Below are positions 49,408 through 58,466 of a stretch of 64,000 bases of DNA, piece after piece. The notes under the pieces are model-generated. The model was not told the DNA's origin, searched no databases, and saw only the letters and a program-made list of their open reading frames with translations. Made by a program: the position numbers and the translations under genes. Numbering within the stretch: the stretch's first letter is position 1; every line of letters begins with the position of its first letter. The DNA lies in NCBI RefSeq assembly GCF_001989615.1, contig NZ_CP019067.1, forward strand, positions 1,798,001-1,862,000. The letters run 5' to 3'. The DNA comes from Halorientalis sp. IM1011. GTDB taxonomy: Archaea > Halobacteriota > Halobacteria > Halobacteriales > Haloarculaceae.

Positions 49408-50340
49408 ATGACAGATTTGCGTACCCAGGCGGAAGAGATACACGAGCAGTTTTCAGATCAGCTAGAGATCGACGTGGACGACGTCCACGAGCGACTGGAG
49501 ACGCTGGTCGAGGAGTACAAGGTGCCACTCGACGAGGCCCGGCGCAGCGTCACCAGCACGTACCTCGACGAGGCGGGCATGGACCGCGAGGAGTTGTCGG
49601 GCGGTGGCGGCAACGACCAGGTCCAGGTCAGCGACGTGGACGCGGCCGAGCAGTGGGTCGACCTGACGGCCAAGGTCGTCGAACTGTGGGAGCCAAACAG
49701 CGACGCGGTGGCGCAGGTCGGCCTGCTCGGCGACGAGACGGGCACGATCAAGTTCACGAAGTGGTCCAAGTCGGACCTGCCGGAACTCGAAGAAGGCGCG
49801 GTCTACCACCTGCGTAACGTCGTCACCGACGAGTACCAGGGTCGGTTCTCGGTCAAGCTCAACCGGACGACGGTCATCGAGGACGCCGAGGAAGACATCG
49901 AGGTCGGCGACGACGACACGACCGTGGAGGGCGCGCTGGTGGACATCCAGAGCGGGTCGGGACTGATCAAGCGCTGTCCCGAGGAGGACTGTACGCGGGT
50001 CCTCCAGAACGGTCGCTGTTCGGAACACGGCGAGGCCGAAGGCGAGTTCGACCTCCGGATCAAGGGGGTCCTCGACGACGGCGAGGACGTCCACGAGGTG
50101 ATCTTCGACAAGGAGGCCACGGAGGACTTCACCGGGATCACCCTCGAGGAGGCAAAGGAGATGGCCATGGACGCGCTGGACACGACGGTCGTGGCCGACA
50201 AGATGCGAAAGGAGACGCTGGGTCGGTACTACCGGGTGACGGGGCCGACCTTCAGCCGGTACGTCCTGGCCGACGAGGTCGAGGAACTGGACGGGCCGGT
50301 CGATGCGGAAGAGACGCTGATCAAAGCGAGGTCGATCTAA
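49408..50340 (+). CDS. rpa3: Replication protein A (RPA), single-OB/zinc-finger type
   Basis: 310 residues from ATG 49408. The N-terminus is helical (DLRTQAEEIHEQFSDQLEID), followed by an OB-fold (VDLTAKVVELWEPNSDAVAQ, GTIKFTKWSKSDLPELEEG) and a zinc motif (KRCPEEDCTRVLQNGRCSEHG), then a second beta domain. It binds single-stranded DNA in replication and repair. The single OB plus zinc finger and the following RPA-associated gene match the haloarchaeal rpa3-rpap3 pair described in Haloferax. The assignment as rpa3 rather than rpa1 is by length and gene order. Confidence 0.88.
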   Translation: MTDLRTQAEEIHEQFSDQLEIDVDDVHERLETLVEEYKVPLDEARRSVTSTYLDEAGMDREELSGGGGNDQVQVSDVDAAEQWVDLTAKVVELWEPNSDAVAQVGLLGDETGTIKFTKWSKSDLPELEEGAVYHLRNVVTDEYQGRFSVKLNRTTVIEDAEEDIEVGDDDTTVEGALVDIQSGSGLIKRCPEEDCTRVLQNGRCSEHGEAEGEFDLRIKGVLDDGEDVHEVIFDKEATEDFTGITLEEAKEMAMDALDTTVVADKMRKETLGRYYRVTGPTFSRYVLADEVEELDGPVDAEETLIKARSI

Positions 50341-50341
50341 C

Positions 50342-50959
50342 ATGGCGGCAGTTCCATCCCGAGAGGTCGCCCGGCGCGTGTTCGCGAACGAGTTCAACGA
50401 CGCCGGTTACACGTTCAAGGAATCCGACGACGAGCGCGCGCCCGTCTACCTCCTGCTCCCGACTGGCGAGCGGGCCAACCGGATCTTCCTGGTGGGCACG
50501 CTCACCGAGACGGAGGACGTGGGCGAGGACAGCGAGTACTGGCAGGGGCGGGTCGTCGACCCGAACGGCGACACGTTCTTCATGTACGCCGGGCAGTACC
50601 AGCCCGACGCCGCCTCGATGCTCAGAGAGCTGGAACCGCCGGCCTACGTCTCGGTCGTGGGCAAACCCCGCACCTACGAGACCGACGACGGCGAGGTGAA
50701 CGTCTCGGTCAGGCCGGAGTCGATCACGACTGTGGACGAGGCCACCCGTGACCGCTGGGTCGTCGAGACCGCCGAGCGGACCATCGAGCGCATCCAGAAC
50801 TACCAGGGCGCCGACGAGGAAGAAGGTGCCGCAGTCGACGAGTACGTCCAGATGGCTCGCGAGGAGTACGATCTACCGGTCGAGAACTACCGGCGGACGG
50901 CCATCGAGGCGCTGGAGAGTCTGGAGGAGAGCGACGAGCAGGCCGAGGCCTCGCCCTGA
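50342..50959 (+). CDS. rpap3: RPA-associated protein (COG3390)
   Basis: 205 residues, ATG one base after the rpa stop. PSREVARRVFANEFNDAGYTFK and RIFLVGTLTETEDVGEDSEYWQGRV, then MYAGQYQPDAASMLRELEPPAYVSVVGKPRTY, show an OB-like domain shared by archaeal RPA-associated proteins, which form a complex with their own RPA partner. An acidic C-terminal helix region follows. Co-transcription with rpa supports a joint DNA repair role. Confidence 0.88.
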   Translation: MAAVPSREVARRVFANEFNDAGYTFKESDDERAPVYLLLPTGERANRIFLVGTLTETEDVGEDSEYWQGRVVDPNGDTFFMYAGQYQPDAASMLRELEPPAYVSVVGKPRTYETDDGEVNVSVRPESITTVDEATRDRWVVETAERTIERIQNYQGADEEEGAAVDEYVQMAREEYDLPVENYRRTAIEALESLEESDEQAEASP

Positions 50960-51137
50960 GCGGGCGACCGCCGCACCGACCCTCTCGGTAACCAGTTCAC
51001 ACGGATTCGTAACCACCTCGGGACAAAGCACCTCTTTCCCGTCGTCGTACGGACCCACTGATCAGTGTCCCGTCGAGGTTCCCGCCAGGGACTCGGGCCC
51101 AGCGCGATAGTCCCGGAAACCGCCCGCCGTCTCGAGG

Positions 51138-52259
51138 ATGTACGTCCCTGATCGGCCGCGGTTCAGACCGACGTGGCTCGCGTCCGGTCGGTCCACGACC
51201 CCGTCGTGGCTGACCGACGAGCGGTGGCTCCCGGCGGGCAACCGCGAACTGTACGCGCGAGCGAGTGGGGGTCTGTACGCTGCGCTGGGCCGGCTGGACC
51301 CACCATCGGGACCAGCACTGTTGCCGGCGTACGTCCCCCGGGCCGTCGTCCGGGCGTTCCGGAGCCGCGAGTACGAGATAGCGTACTACCCCGTGACCGC
51401 CGATCTCACGCTTCCGGCGGCGGCCGTCGCGGAACGAATCGAGGCCCTCGAGCCCGCCGCGGTCGTGTTCGTCGACTACTTCGGCTTCCGCGACGAGGCC
51501 CTGCCAGCCCTCGCCGAGCGGGCCAGGGCCGTCGGTGCGACAGTCGTCGAGGACTGTGCGCGCGGAGCCTTCAGCCGCGACCCGGACGGGGAGCCCCTGG
51601 GGTCGACCGGGGATCTGGCGATCTACAGCCTCCACAAGACGCTGCCGGTGCCCAACGGCGGCCTCGTCGTCGCCCGGGATATCGATCTCCCGGCCCCGGA
51701 CGGGTCGGTCCCGGAGCGGCGAGACGTACTGACCAGTGGCGTCGACGGAGCGCTCTCCCGACTCGGGATCCCGCCCGCGGCGCTGGTGGGGTGTTCGGGA
51801 CCGGAGCGAGCGGCGGCCACGGTCGGCGGCGGTCCCGATCGGTCCGACGAGCGATTCCGGATCCGAAGGCCGGGGCGGGCGACGATCCGCGGTCTTCACC
51901 GCTGTGACCCGGCCCGGATCCAGTCCCGTCGGCTGGACGCCTACCGCGACCTCCGGCGGCTGGTCGGTCGCGTCGACGGCGTCGACCTTCTCACCCCGAC
52001 CGCACATGAGGGGGCGTGTCCGTTCGGACTCGCAATCAGCGGGCCGGGTCGCGAGTGGCGTGACGCGCTCTACCGGAAACTCCGCCGCGCTGGCGTCCCG
52101 ATCAAGGTCTTCCAGTGGCCGCCGCTGTCCCCGGCGGCGGCGAGCGACGGCGCACAACGGCTCCGGAACTGCGCGTGTGTCGTCCCGACACATCGAGCGT
52201 TCCCGCCGGCGGCACGCCGTCGGCTGACGCGGGCGCTCGAACGGGTCCCGGGTGACTGA
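51138..52259 (+). CDS. DegT/DnrJ/EryC1-family PLP aminotransferase-like protein
   Basis: 373 residues. LLPAYVPRAVVRAFRSREYEI, VDYFGFRDEALPALAERARAVGATVVEDCARGAFS (cofactor-binding Asp ~138 in EDC) and IYSLHKTLPVPNGGLVV (candidate PLP Lys ~170) give the fold. The classical SGGGF region after Lys is VPNGGLV, and an Arg/Pro-rich stretch (~220-265) is unlike family members with known function. Haloarchaeal proteins of this kind are often in sugar or surface-polymer pathways, but no such neighbours are here. Start could differ. Confidence 0.75.
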   Translation: MYVPDRPRFRPTWLASGRSTTPSWLTDERWLPAGNRELYARASGGLYAALGRLDPPSGPALLPAYVPRAVVRAFRSREYEIAYYPVTADLTLPAAAVAERIEALEPAAVVFVDYFGFRDEALPALAERARAVGATVVEDCARGAFSRDPDGEPLGSTGDLAIYSLHKTLPVPNGGLVVARDIDLPAPDGSVPERRDVLTSGVDGALSRLGIPPAALVGCSGPERAAATVGGGPDRSDERFRIRRPGRATIRGLHRCDPARIQSRRLDAYRDLRRLVGRVDGVDLLTPTAHEGACPFGLAISGPGREWRDALYRKLRRAGVPIKVFQWPPLSPAAASDGAQRLRNCACVVPTHRAFPPAARRRLTRALERVPGD

Positions 52260-52389
52260 GACGTTCGCCGCGGGGTTCGGTTGCGGGTGGATTGCCCCTG
52301 GGTCACCACCGCCTTTCTTTCAGCGTCGCGGCGAACGTGCGAGCGTCTGACAAAGTTTCAAGTAGGTGTAGTGATGAGTTGAGCGTACG

Positions 52390-52833
52390 ATGGGCAACAA
52401 AAACAAGACGATCTCATTTCGCGTGAGCCAGGAGAAGTTCGAGACGCTCCGCGAGATCGCCGAGGAGCGAGATCTCTCGCTCTCGGCCGTCTTCCGCGAC
52501 TACGTGGACCTGCTCGTTGCCCACGACGGCCAGGTCGAGGTCGTCCCGGAACACGAGATTACGGATAGTACCGACACGAGCGGGACGAGTTTCCCGCCGA
52601 AGGTCGAAGTCCCCAAGAGCTTCGTCCGCGAACACGAGCGGCTGGAACTGGAGGCCGAACACCTCCGTGAACAGCTCGAAGAGCACAAACGCTACGTGAC
52701 GAAACTCCGGCAGGAACTCGACGAACACGAGGACGGCGAGGAGGTCATTCAGCTCGAAGACCTCGACGGCGACGAGGACGAGGAGGAAGACCCCTCGTAT
52801 CGGATCGGCAGCAGCTTCGACGAGTCGCTCTGA
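52390..52833 (+). CDS. Ribbon-helix-helix protein with coiled coil
   Basis: 147 residues. The N-terminal RHH/CopG-like domain (KTISFRVSQEKFETLREIAE, ERDLSLSAVFRDYVDLLVAH) is joined to a linker, then a coiled coil (residues ~80-115, HERLELEAEHLREQLEEHKR) and an acidic tail ending YRIGSSFDESL. RHH dimers bind DNA through a beta-ribbon. It resembles the long RHH regulators of haloarchaeal cell division (CdrL-like), but ftsZ2 and cdrS are not adjacent, so the identification is tentative. It converges with the Bat-like gene, two bases between stops. Confidence 0.78.
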   Translation: MGNKNKTISFRVSQEKFETLREIAEERDLSLSAVFRDYVDLLVAHDGQVEVVPEHEITDSTDTSGTSFPPKVEVPKSFVREHERLELEAEHLREQLEEHKRYVTKLRQELDEHEDGEEVIQLEDLDGDEDEEEDPSYRIGSSFDESL

Positions 52834-52835
52834 CT

Positions 52836-55800
52836 CTAGGTCTCTGCTCTCTCACCGGTCGAGAACAACTGTTCCATGAGCCGTTGCTGTGCGAGTCTGA
52901 GGTGTCGGTTGACGGTCGGCTGTGAGACACCGAGCATCTCGGCCAGCTCCTCGCCAGTAGTCTCGCGGGGCTGTTCGAAGAAGCCCGCGAGGTAGGCGGT
53001 TTCGAGGACCTCGCGCTGGCGGTCGGTGAGCGAATCGAACAGCGTCGTGACGAGTTCCCGTCTGGTCTGGGTCGGCCGCTCGACGTGTCGTCGAGCCGTG
53101 AGTTCGACGCTTGGGTTGTCCTCGCGCAGCATCTCGACGAACTCGCGCACGTCGGTGCTCGTCGGGAGGTCGACGACGACGTCCATCCCCGTGGGGTCGG
53201 CGGTGATGGACTGGGGGCGGCCGCCGTGGCTGACGAGTTTCGCGGCGACGAGGGGGGCGGCGGTCGTCACCTCGAACAGGAGTCCGTCCGCGTCGCTGAC
53301 CAGTCGGGTGTCGGTGACGGAGACGAGGTCGGCGAGGACCGCACGGACGGTGTCGGGGTCGGTGTCGCGGGCGAGGAAGAAGACCCGGTCGTCGTCGTCG
53401 GGGACGGTGGCCAGCCCTTCGTACTCGACCCGGCAGTCGGCCTCGCGGGCGATGCGGGCCAGGAGGTCGTCGGCATCGGTGAGTGCCAGTTCCAGTTCGA
53501 GCAGCGTCTCGGCGTGGAGCGCCTGACGGGTCTTGGCGGCGGTGATCGAGTTGGCGATGGACTCGCCGAGTTCGGTGAACACGGAGCGTTCCAGGTCGCC
53601 GAACGCGTCGGGTTCGGTGGCGTAGACCGCGAGGACGCCGTAGGAGTACTCGTCGAACACGAGGGGGACGGCGACGACGGAGTGGAAGTTCTGGGCGAGC
53701 GCGGGCTTGCGCCACCCCTCCTGCTGCAGGTCGTCGACGACGTTCTCGACGACGACGGGGGATTCGGTCCGGGCGGCCTGCCAGGCCGGCTCCGGGGTGG
53801 TGGCGGAGCCGTCGGCGGAGATGGCGTCGAGGTAGCGCTCGCCGTCGCCGGCCCACTCGCGGGCGGTGACCGACTCGCCGTCGGGGCCGAGCGCCCCGAT
53901 CCATGCGAAGCCGATGGTGTCGTCGGCGACCAGTCGCTCACAGACGTCCCGTTCGATCTCCTCGTGGGTGGCCGCACCGATCAGCGACTGATCGATCGAG
54001 CGGATGATCTCGGTGATCTGCATCTGCCGGCGGAGCCGCTCGTTCCGGGCTTCGAGTTCGGCGTCGCGTTCCCGGAGCGTCGCCTGGCTCGTCAGCCGGT
54101 CGAGGGCGGCCTCGGTCGTGGCGACGAGTGTCTCGACGAGCTGGCGGGTGGTGGCGTCGATCCGCTCCGCCGGGGAGAGCGCGACGAACACGCCGTGGTC
54201 GCCGACGGGGACGAGGACCCCGTTCCGGACGCCGTCGAACAGCCCGGTATCGTCGGTCACGTCGCCGTTCTCGACGACGGTCCGGGTCTCGGTGACGAAC
54301 GTGTTCCAGATCAGCGAGTCGGCGTCGCCGACCGCCACCGACGGTGCCTCGTCCCACCGGTCGGCGAAGGCGTCCGTAACCGCCGTCGGTTCGAGCGTGT
54401 TCGTCTCGCTGTTCAACAGGTAGAGCCCGACGGCGTCGGTGTCGACCACTTCCGTCGCCACGTCGACGACCAGGTCCGCCACGTCGGCCTCCGTCTCGGT
54501 GCCGAGCAGTTGTCGGGCCGCGTCGTGGAGCGACCGGAGGGCCAGTTCGCGACGCTTCTGGTCGGTGATATCCTGGACCGACCCGTGAATCTCGACGGTC
54601 ACGCCGTCCTCGCTGATCGCTTCGCCGATGGTCCTGACCCACCGCTTTGCTCCCTCGGCGGTGACGATCCGAAGCTCCTCGTCCCAGCCCTGGCCGGTTT
54701 CGACCGCCCGCTCGACGACTCGCCGCCCTCGCTCGCGGTCGTCGGGGTGGTAGAACTCGTAGACGTCTTCGACGGTGAGGTCCCGGTCGGGCGAGACCTC
54801 GAAGATCTCGTAGAGTTGAGCGGTCCACTCGGGGGTGTAGGGTGGGTCGCCGGACAGATCGACCGACCAGCCGCCGATGGTCGCCATCCCGCCGGCGAGG
54901 GCGAGCAGGTCCTTCGCCCGTTCGAGTTCCCGCTGGCGCTCCTTGCGGTCGGTGACGTCCATGATGACGCCTTCGAGCGCCTCCGGATCGCCCGCGTCGT
55001 CGTAGACGCCGCGGCCCTGTTCCCAGAGCCACCGCCGCTCCCCGTCGGCGTCCTCGATCAGATAGGTGACCTGGAAGGGATCGCCGGTCTCGATGGCCCG
55101 CTGGACGGCGGTCCAGAGCTCCTCGTTGTCGCCGGCGATGACGTCGTCGCTCCAGCTCACTGCCCCGGACTCGATGGTTTCGGGGTCGTAACCGGTCACG
55201 GCCCGACAGCCCTCACTGACGAACTCGAAGGGCCAGTTCGGTTCGTTCGTACAGCGATACACCATCCCGGGGATGTTGCCCATCAACGTCGAGAGTTCGC
55301 GTTCGCGCTCCCGGAGTTTTCGCTCGCGTTCCTTGCGTTCGGTGATGTCTCTGCTGATCCCGATGACACCGACGATCTCGCCGTCCTCGTCGCGGTAGGG
55401 ATACTTGTTGTCGAGGAAGACGACGTCCTCCCCGTCGATACGTCGAGTCCGCTCGACGACGATGGATTCGCCGGTTTCGAGGACCTCTCGGTCGTCTTCG
55501 ATCGCGACCGTTCCCTCCTCATCGAACAGGTCCCGGTCGGTCTTGCCGATCACCTCGTCCCGGTCGAGGTCGAGGAACGCCGCGCCGGCCTCGTTGACGA
55601 ACTGATACCGCCCCTCTCGGTCTTTGATGTAGATCGGATCGAGCGTGTTCTCGACGATCGCTCGCAGTCGCCGCTCGTGTTCCCGGCGCTCGGTGATGTC
55701 GCGTGCGATCGCGACGATGCCGTCGAACTCGCCGTCGACCGTCAGCCGCGTCATTCGATACTCGACGACCGCGTAGCCGGCTTCGGGGTACGTCGCTGCG

Positions 55801-56771
55801 TACTCCCCGCAGAGCTCGTCCCGGTTCCCCTCGACGAGTTCCCGGTAGGGGTCGCCCTCGCTCTCCGCCCGGAGTCGCTCGACGAGATAACTGCGTCTCC
55901 CTTTCAGTTCCTCGGGCGTCGTCTCGTAGAAGTTGGCGAGCGCGCGGTTCGCCACCTCGATCCGGCCGTCCTCGTCGTAGATGCAGGCCGAGTCCCGCAT
56001 CGCGTTCACGAGGGTCCGGTACCGTTCGAGGTCGCGTTTCTGCTCCTCGCGTTCGGTCACGTCGCGGGCCGAGACGACCAGCGACACCACCTCGCCCTCC
56101 TCGGTGACGGGGCGAACGGTCCCCTCCCTGTAGAATCGATCACCCGACCCGTCGGTGAGATCCGCCTCGTAGCTGACGTACTCGCCGGCTGCTGCCCGTT
56201 CGATCGTCTCCCGAATCATCCGCTGAGCCTCGTCGTGGGCTTCCCACCACGGCGTCTCCCAGAAGGGGACGCCGTCGACCTCGTCCCGGTCGGCGTCGAT
56301 ATACGACATCGCCGTCTCGTTGCTGTGTCGGTGGGTCCCGTCGGGATCCAGCAGACCGACGAGCATCCCCGGGTCCTCGAAGACCGCCTCGAACCGCTTC
56401 TCGTCGTCCGATCGCGACCGCTCGTCGGCGGCCAGCGACGCGGCCAGGTCGTCGAGTTCGGTCGCGAGTTGGCCGAGCCCGTCCTCGCGGTCGGTCGGCA
56501 GGTCGAGATCGTACTCGCCGGCCTCGAGCCGCCGGACCTGCTCGATCAGTCGGCGGATGGCACCGTCGGCATCGTGCCCGACCGCGAGTCCGGCGACGAG
56601 CGGGAAAACGCCGTCACCACTCGCTGTCCCGACGAGTTCCTGGGCCCACGGTCCCCCGGTGACCGTTACCCAGACCGTGCCGACGGCCACGAGCGCGACC
56701 GCCAGCGACCAGTGCCGCCGTTCGCCCGGTCGCTCCCTCTCGACCGGTCGGCGACGGACGCGAGCGCACAC
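52836..56771 (-). CDS. Membrane-linked PAS/GAF sensor with Bat domain and HTH_10 output
   Basis: 1311 residues if started at GTG 56771. Order: a basic N-terminus, membrane helix WSLAVALVAVGTVWVTV (~21-37), a second weak hydrophobic stretch, a HAMP-like linker (~72-127, RRLEAGEYDLDLPTDREDGLGQL), five PAS domains (~130-745; tags such as VTEREE, ITERRE, ITERKER, VTDRKE, ITDQKR mark PAC ends), two GAF domains (~750-1070), a bacterio-opsin-activator domain (~1080-1225) and HTH_10 (~1245-1305, LTDRQREVLETAYLAGFFEQ and GVSQPTVNRHLRLAQQRLM). A one-component regulator. The TATA at 56796-56806 is 25-35 bases upstream of this GTG, rejecting the longer reading. It is unusual for Bat-type proteins to carry membrane/HAMP parts. 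Confidence 0.85.
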   Translation of the reverse strand: MCARVRRRPVERERPGERRHWSLAVALVAVGTVWVTVTGGPWAQELVGTASGDGVFPLVAGLAVGHDADGAIRRLIEQVRRLEAGEYDLDLPTDREDGLGQLATELDDLAASLAADERSRSDDEKRFEAVFEDPGMLVGLLDPDGTHRHSNETAMSYIDADRDEVDGVPFWETPWWEAHDEAQRMIRETIERAAAGEYVSYEADLTDGSGDRFYREGTVRPVTEEGEVVSLVVSARDVTEREEQKRDLERYRTLVNAMRDSACIYDEDGRIEVANRALANFYETTPEELKGRRSYLVERLRAESEGDPYRELVEGNRDELCGEYAATYPEAGYAVVEYRMTRLTVDGEFDGIVAIARDITERREHERRLRAIVENTLDPIYIKDREGRYQFVNEAGAAFLDLDRDEVIGKTDRDLFDEEGTVAIEDDREVLETGESIVVERTRRIDGEDVVFLDNKYPYRDEDGEIVGVIGISRDITERKERERKLRERERELSTLMGNIPGMVYRCTNEPNWPFEFVSEGCRAVTGYDPETIESGAVSWSDDVIAGDNEELWTAVQRAIETGDPFQVTYLIEDADGERRWLWEQGRGVYDDAGDPEALEGVIMDVTDRKERQRELERAKDLLALAGGMATIGGWSVDLSGDPPYTPEWTAQLYEIFEVSPDRDLTVEDVYEFYHPDDRERGRRVVERAVETGQGWDEELRIVTAEGAKRWVRTIGEAISEDGVTVEIHGSVQDITDQKRRELALRSLHDAARQLLGTETEADVADLVVDVATEVVDTDAVGLYLLNSETNTLEPTAVTDAFADRWDEAPSVAVGDADSLIWNTFVTETRTVVENGDVTDDTGLFDGVRNGVLVPVGDHGVFVALSPAERIDATTRQLVETLVATTEAALDRLTSQATLRERDAELEARNERLRRQMQITEIIRSIDQSLIGAATHEEIERDVCERLVADDTIGFAWIGALGPDGESVTAREWAGDGERYLDAISADGSATTPEPAWQAARTESPVVVENVVDDLQQEGWRKPALAQNFHSVVAVPLVFDEYSYGVLAVYATEPDAFGDLERSVFTELGESIANSITAAKTRQALHAETLLELELALTDADDLLARIAREADCRVEYEGLATVPDDDDRVFFLARDTDPDTVRAVLADLVSVTDTRLVSDADGLLFEVTTAAPLVAAKLVSHGGRPQSITADPTGMDVVVDLPTSTDVREFVEMLREDNPSVELTARRHVERPTQTRRELVTTLFDSLTDRQREVLETAYLAGFFEQPRETTGEELAEMLGVSQPTVNRHLRLAQQRLMEQLFSTGERAET

Positions 56772-56795
56772 TCGCCATTCTACGGACAGCAGGTT

Positions 56796-56806
56796 GAAAA
56801 ATATAC
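56796..56806 (-). promoter_or_regulatory. TATA box of the Bat-like regulator
   Basis: The minus strand reads GTATATTTTTC, 25-35 bases before GTG 56771. The first ATG after it is out of frame and leads only to a short stop-bounded frame, so a leaderless GTG start is the best reading. Confidence 0.55.
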
Positions 56807-57019
56807 ACGTCGCCGATTCCACTCGGCACGGAACTGACGACCGATCGCGGGCACATACCGACCGCGAGAACCCGACTCCGACCAGCGGGCCGGCTCGGCG
56901 ACGACCGGCTCCCGTCCCGTGGTCTCGGCCGCCGGGGCTATACATATAGCGTCCGGAACACGGTGTCCGTTCGGCATATGCCGAGCAGGTGGATACCGCT
57001 GACCGCTCTTGGAACGAGT

Positions 57020-57271
57020 ATGGAAGCACACGCACCGGCCAAGCCTGTCGAGCGAATCAGTACCCGCGTAATCGAATCGATCGCGGACGCACGCGGTGTC
57101 GACCCGACCGAACTCGACGTCCCGCTGTACTGGGAGATCGACCTCGAAGCGCTGGACAAACTCTGTGCCAGTGACTCCGACGACCTCGCGGTCACGTTCA
57201 CCTACGACGGGACCACGGTGACCGTACAGAGCGACGGTCACGTCGATGTCGGCGGGTCGGCCGAGGCCTGA
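57020..57271 (+). CDS. HalOD1 output-domain protein
   Basis: 83 residues from ATG 57020. RVIESIADARGVDPTELDVPLYWEIDLEALDKLC and VTFTYDGTTVTVQSDG fit the HalOD1 fold (haloarchaeal output domain 1), often the C-terminal output of haloarchaeal response regulators and also a stand-alone protein. It is first of a three-gene operon ending in a receiver-like/PAS protein. CATATG at 56975-56980 inside CGGCATATGCCG may be promoter-related. Confidence 0.82.
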   Translation: MEAHAPAKPVERISTRVIESIADARGVDPTELDVPLYWEIDLEALDKLCASDSDDLAVTFTYDGTTVTVQSDGHVDVGGSAEA

Positions 57272-57275
57272 TACC

Positions 57276-57416
57276 ATGAACGACGACCACGGACGGCGCA
57301 TCGGGGATACGTACGAGGAGTACGACATCGGCTCGACCACCGTCGCGATGATCGCAGACAGCGAGAACGAACACGCCTGGATCCAGTCGGACGTCACCAG
57401 TCCGGTCGAACCATGA
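57276..57416 (+). CDS. 46-residue conserved haloarchaeal protein (DUF7331-like)
   Basis: ATG 57276, four bases after the HalOD1 gene, gives 46 residues: MNDDHGRRIGDTYEEYDIGS, then TTVAMIADSENEHAWIQSDV and TSPVEP. The VAMI(A/Q)D-N-AWIQSD pattern is recurrent in haloarchaea next to HalOD1 genes in my memory (DUF7331). The stop overlaps the next start (ATGA). Function unknown. Confidence 0.72.
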   Translation: MNDDHGRRIGDTYEEYDIGSTTVAMIADSENEHAWIQSDVTSPVEP

Positions 57417-58216
57417 GTGGGGACCAGTACGAAGTCCCGGCGACCGGCCCGGAATGGCTCGGCCAGCTGTCAGGGACGGGCGTCGCCGACCCGATCGACC
57501 CGATCCGTGTCGTCTACGCCGACGACAACACGGAGTTCGCCACGATGGCCGAGTCGACGCTCGACGCCGAGGGGCCGTTCGAGGTCATCACGGTCGAGTC
57601 CGCCGAGGCGGCGATTGAACACCTCGACGCTGCCGACTGCATCGTCAGCAACCTGGACGGCTCCGCCCGCACCGACGACGACCTGCTCTCGGCCGTCCGG
57701 GAGCGCGACCCCACGCTCCCGTTCGTGCTCTTTACCGTCAGGTCGCTCCGCGACGTTTCCGAGCGGACGCTCGACGGGTTCTGGACCGACTACCTCGAAA
57801 AGGACGGCCTCCGGTCGCTGGAACTGCTGGGCAAGCGGATCCGCCGACTCGTCGCCCACCGGGACACCAGGGCCACGGCGCGCCGGAGTCTGGCGGCGGC
57901 CGAGGCCACACAGGAGGGCGTCGTCATCGTCGATCCCGACGGCACCGTCCGGTTCGCCAACCACGTCTACGCGATGCGACTTGGGTACGACCCAGGTGAG
58001 ATCGAGGGACGGCCGTGGCAGGACTGTTACACCGACGACGAGGCCGACCGCCTCGCCTCGACCGTCCTCCCGACGGTCGAGGACGACTGGCGCTGGACCG
58101 GCGAGTGCGTCGCACGTCGTTGGGACGGCAGCACGGTCGCCGTCCAGGCCAGTATCGTCCGTCTCGACGACGACAGCCTCGTGATCGTCCACGACGGCGA
58201 CGCGGACGCAGCCTGA
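57413..58216 (+). CDS. Receiver-like plus PAS protein with an altered phosphoacceptor
   Basis: 267 residues. A CheY-like domain (~30-140) opens IRVVYADDNTEFATMAEST; the acidic pair (DD), the Thr (LFT) and Lys (EKDG) of receivers are kept, but the phosphoacceptor position reads CIVSNLDGS with Asn where Asp is expected. A PAS domain follows (~160-260; TQEGVVIVDPDGTVRFANHVY). No kinase output domain is present. It ends the HalOD1 operon, suggesting phosphorylation-independent signalling or protein-binding (inference). Confidence 0.8.
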   Translation: MSGDQYEVPATGPEWLGQLSGTGVADPIDPIRVVYADDNTEFATMAESTLDAEGPFEVITVESAEAAIEHLDAADCIVSNLDGSARTDDDLLSAVRERDPTLPFVLFTVRSLRDVSERTLDGFWTDYLEKDGLRSLELLGKRIRRLVAHRDTRATARRSLAAAEATQEGVVIVDPDGTVRFANHVYAMRLGYDPGEIEGRPWQDCYTDDEADRLASTVLPTVEDDWRWTGECVARRWDGSTVAVQASIVRLDDDSLVIVHDGDADAA

Positions 58217-58259
58217 ACCGACCGGGTTATACCGCCCGCTCGGCGAGGACTACGTACCG

Positions 58260-58466
58260 ATGTCAGACGACCAACCCACCGTGCCGGTCTTCTGTGACGA
58301 CTGCGGGACCACGACGCGAGTCCCGCTGGACGACGTGGGCGAGGCCATCGAGCGCCACAACGACCAGCTCCACGACGGCGAGGAGGTCGCACAGGTCGAC
58401 CCCGACATCGCCGACCACCTCGCCGATCTGGTCGCCGACGACATGGGACTTCTCGAGGAGGACTAA
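58260..58466 (+). CDS. Small acidic protein with CxxC
   Basis: 68 residues: MSDDQPTVPVFCDDCGTTTR then VPLDDVGEAIERHNDQLHDG and an acidic end. One CDDCG knuckle may bind zinc as a dimer. The TATA-like GGTTATACCG (58225-58234) ends about 26 bases upstream. It resembles other short haloarchaeal zinc-binding proteins; no function is known. It converges with the next gene without a gap. Confidence 0.75.
   Translation: MSDDQPTVPVFCDDCGTTTRVPLDDVGEAIERHNDQLHDGEEVAQVDPDIADHLADLVADDMGLLEED

Noticed and set aside
53085-56837. 1250-codon open frame on the plus strand opposite the Bat-like regulator
   Set aside because: Mirror of a GC-rich acidic coding region. The opposite strand shows a complete set of PAS, GAF and HTH motifs; this frame shows none.
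56772-57035. 88-residue N-terminal extension of the Bat-like regulator
   Set aside because: It lies upstream of the TATA box at 56796-56806 and overlaps the divergent promoter region.
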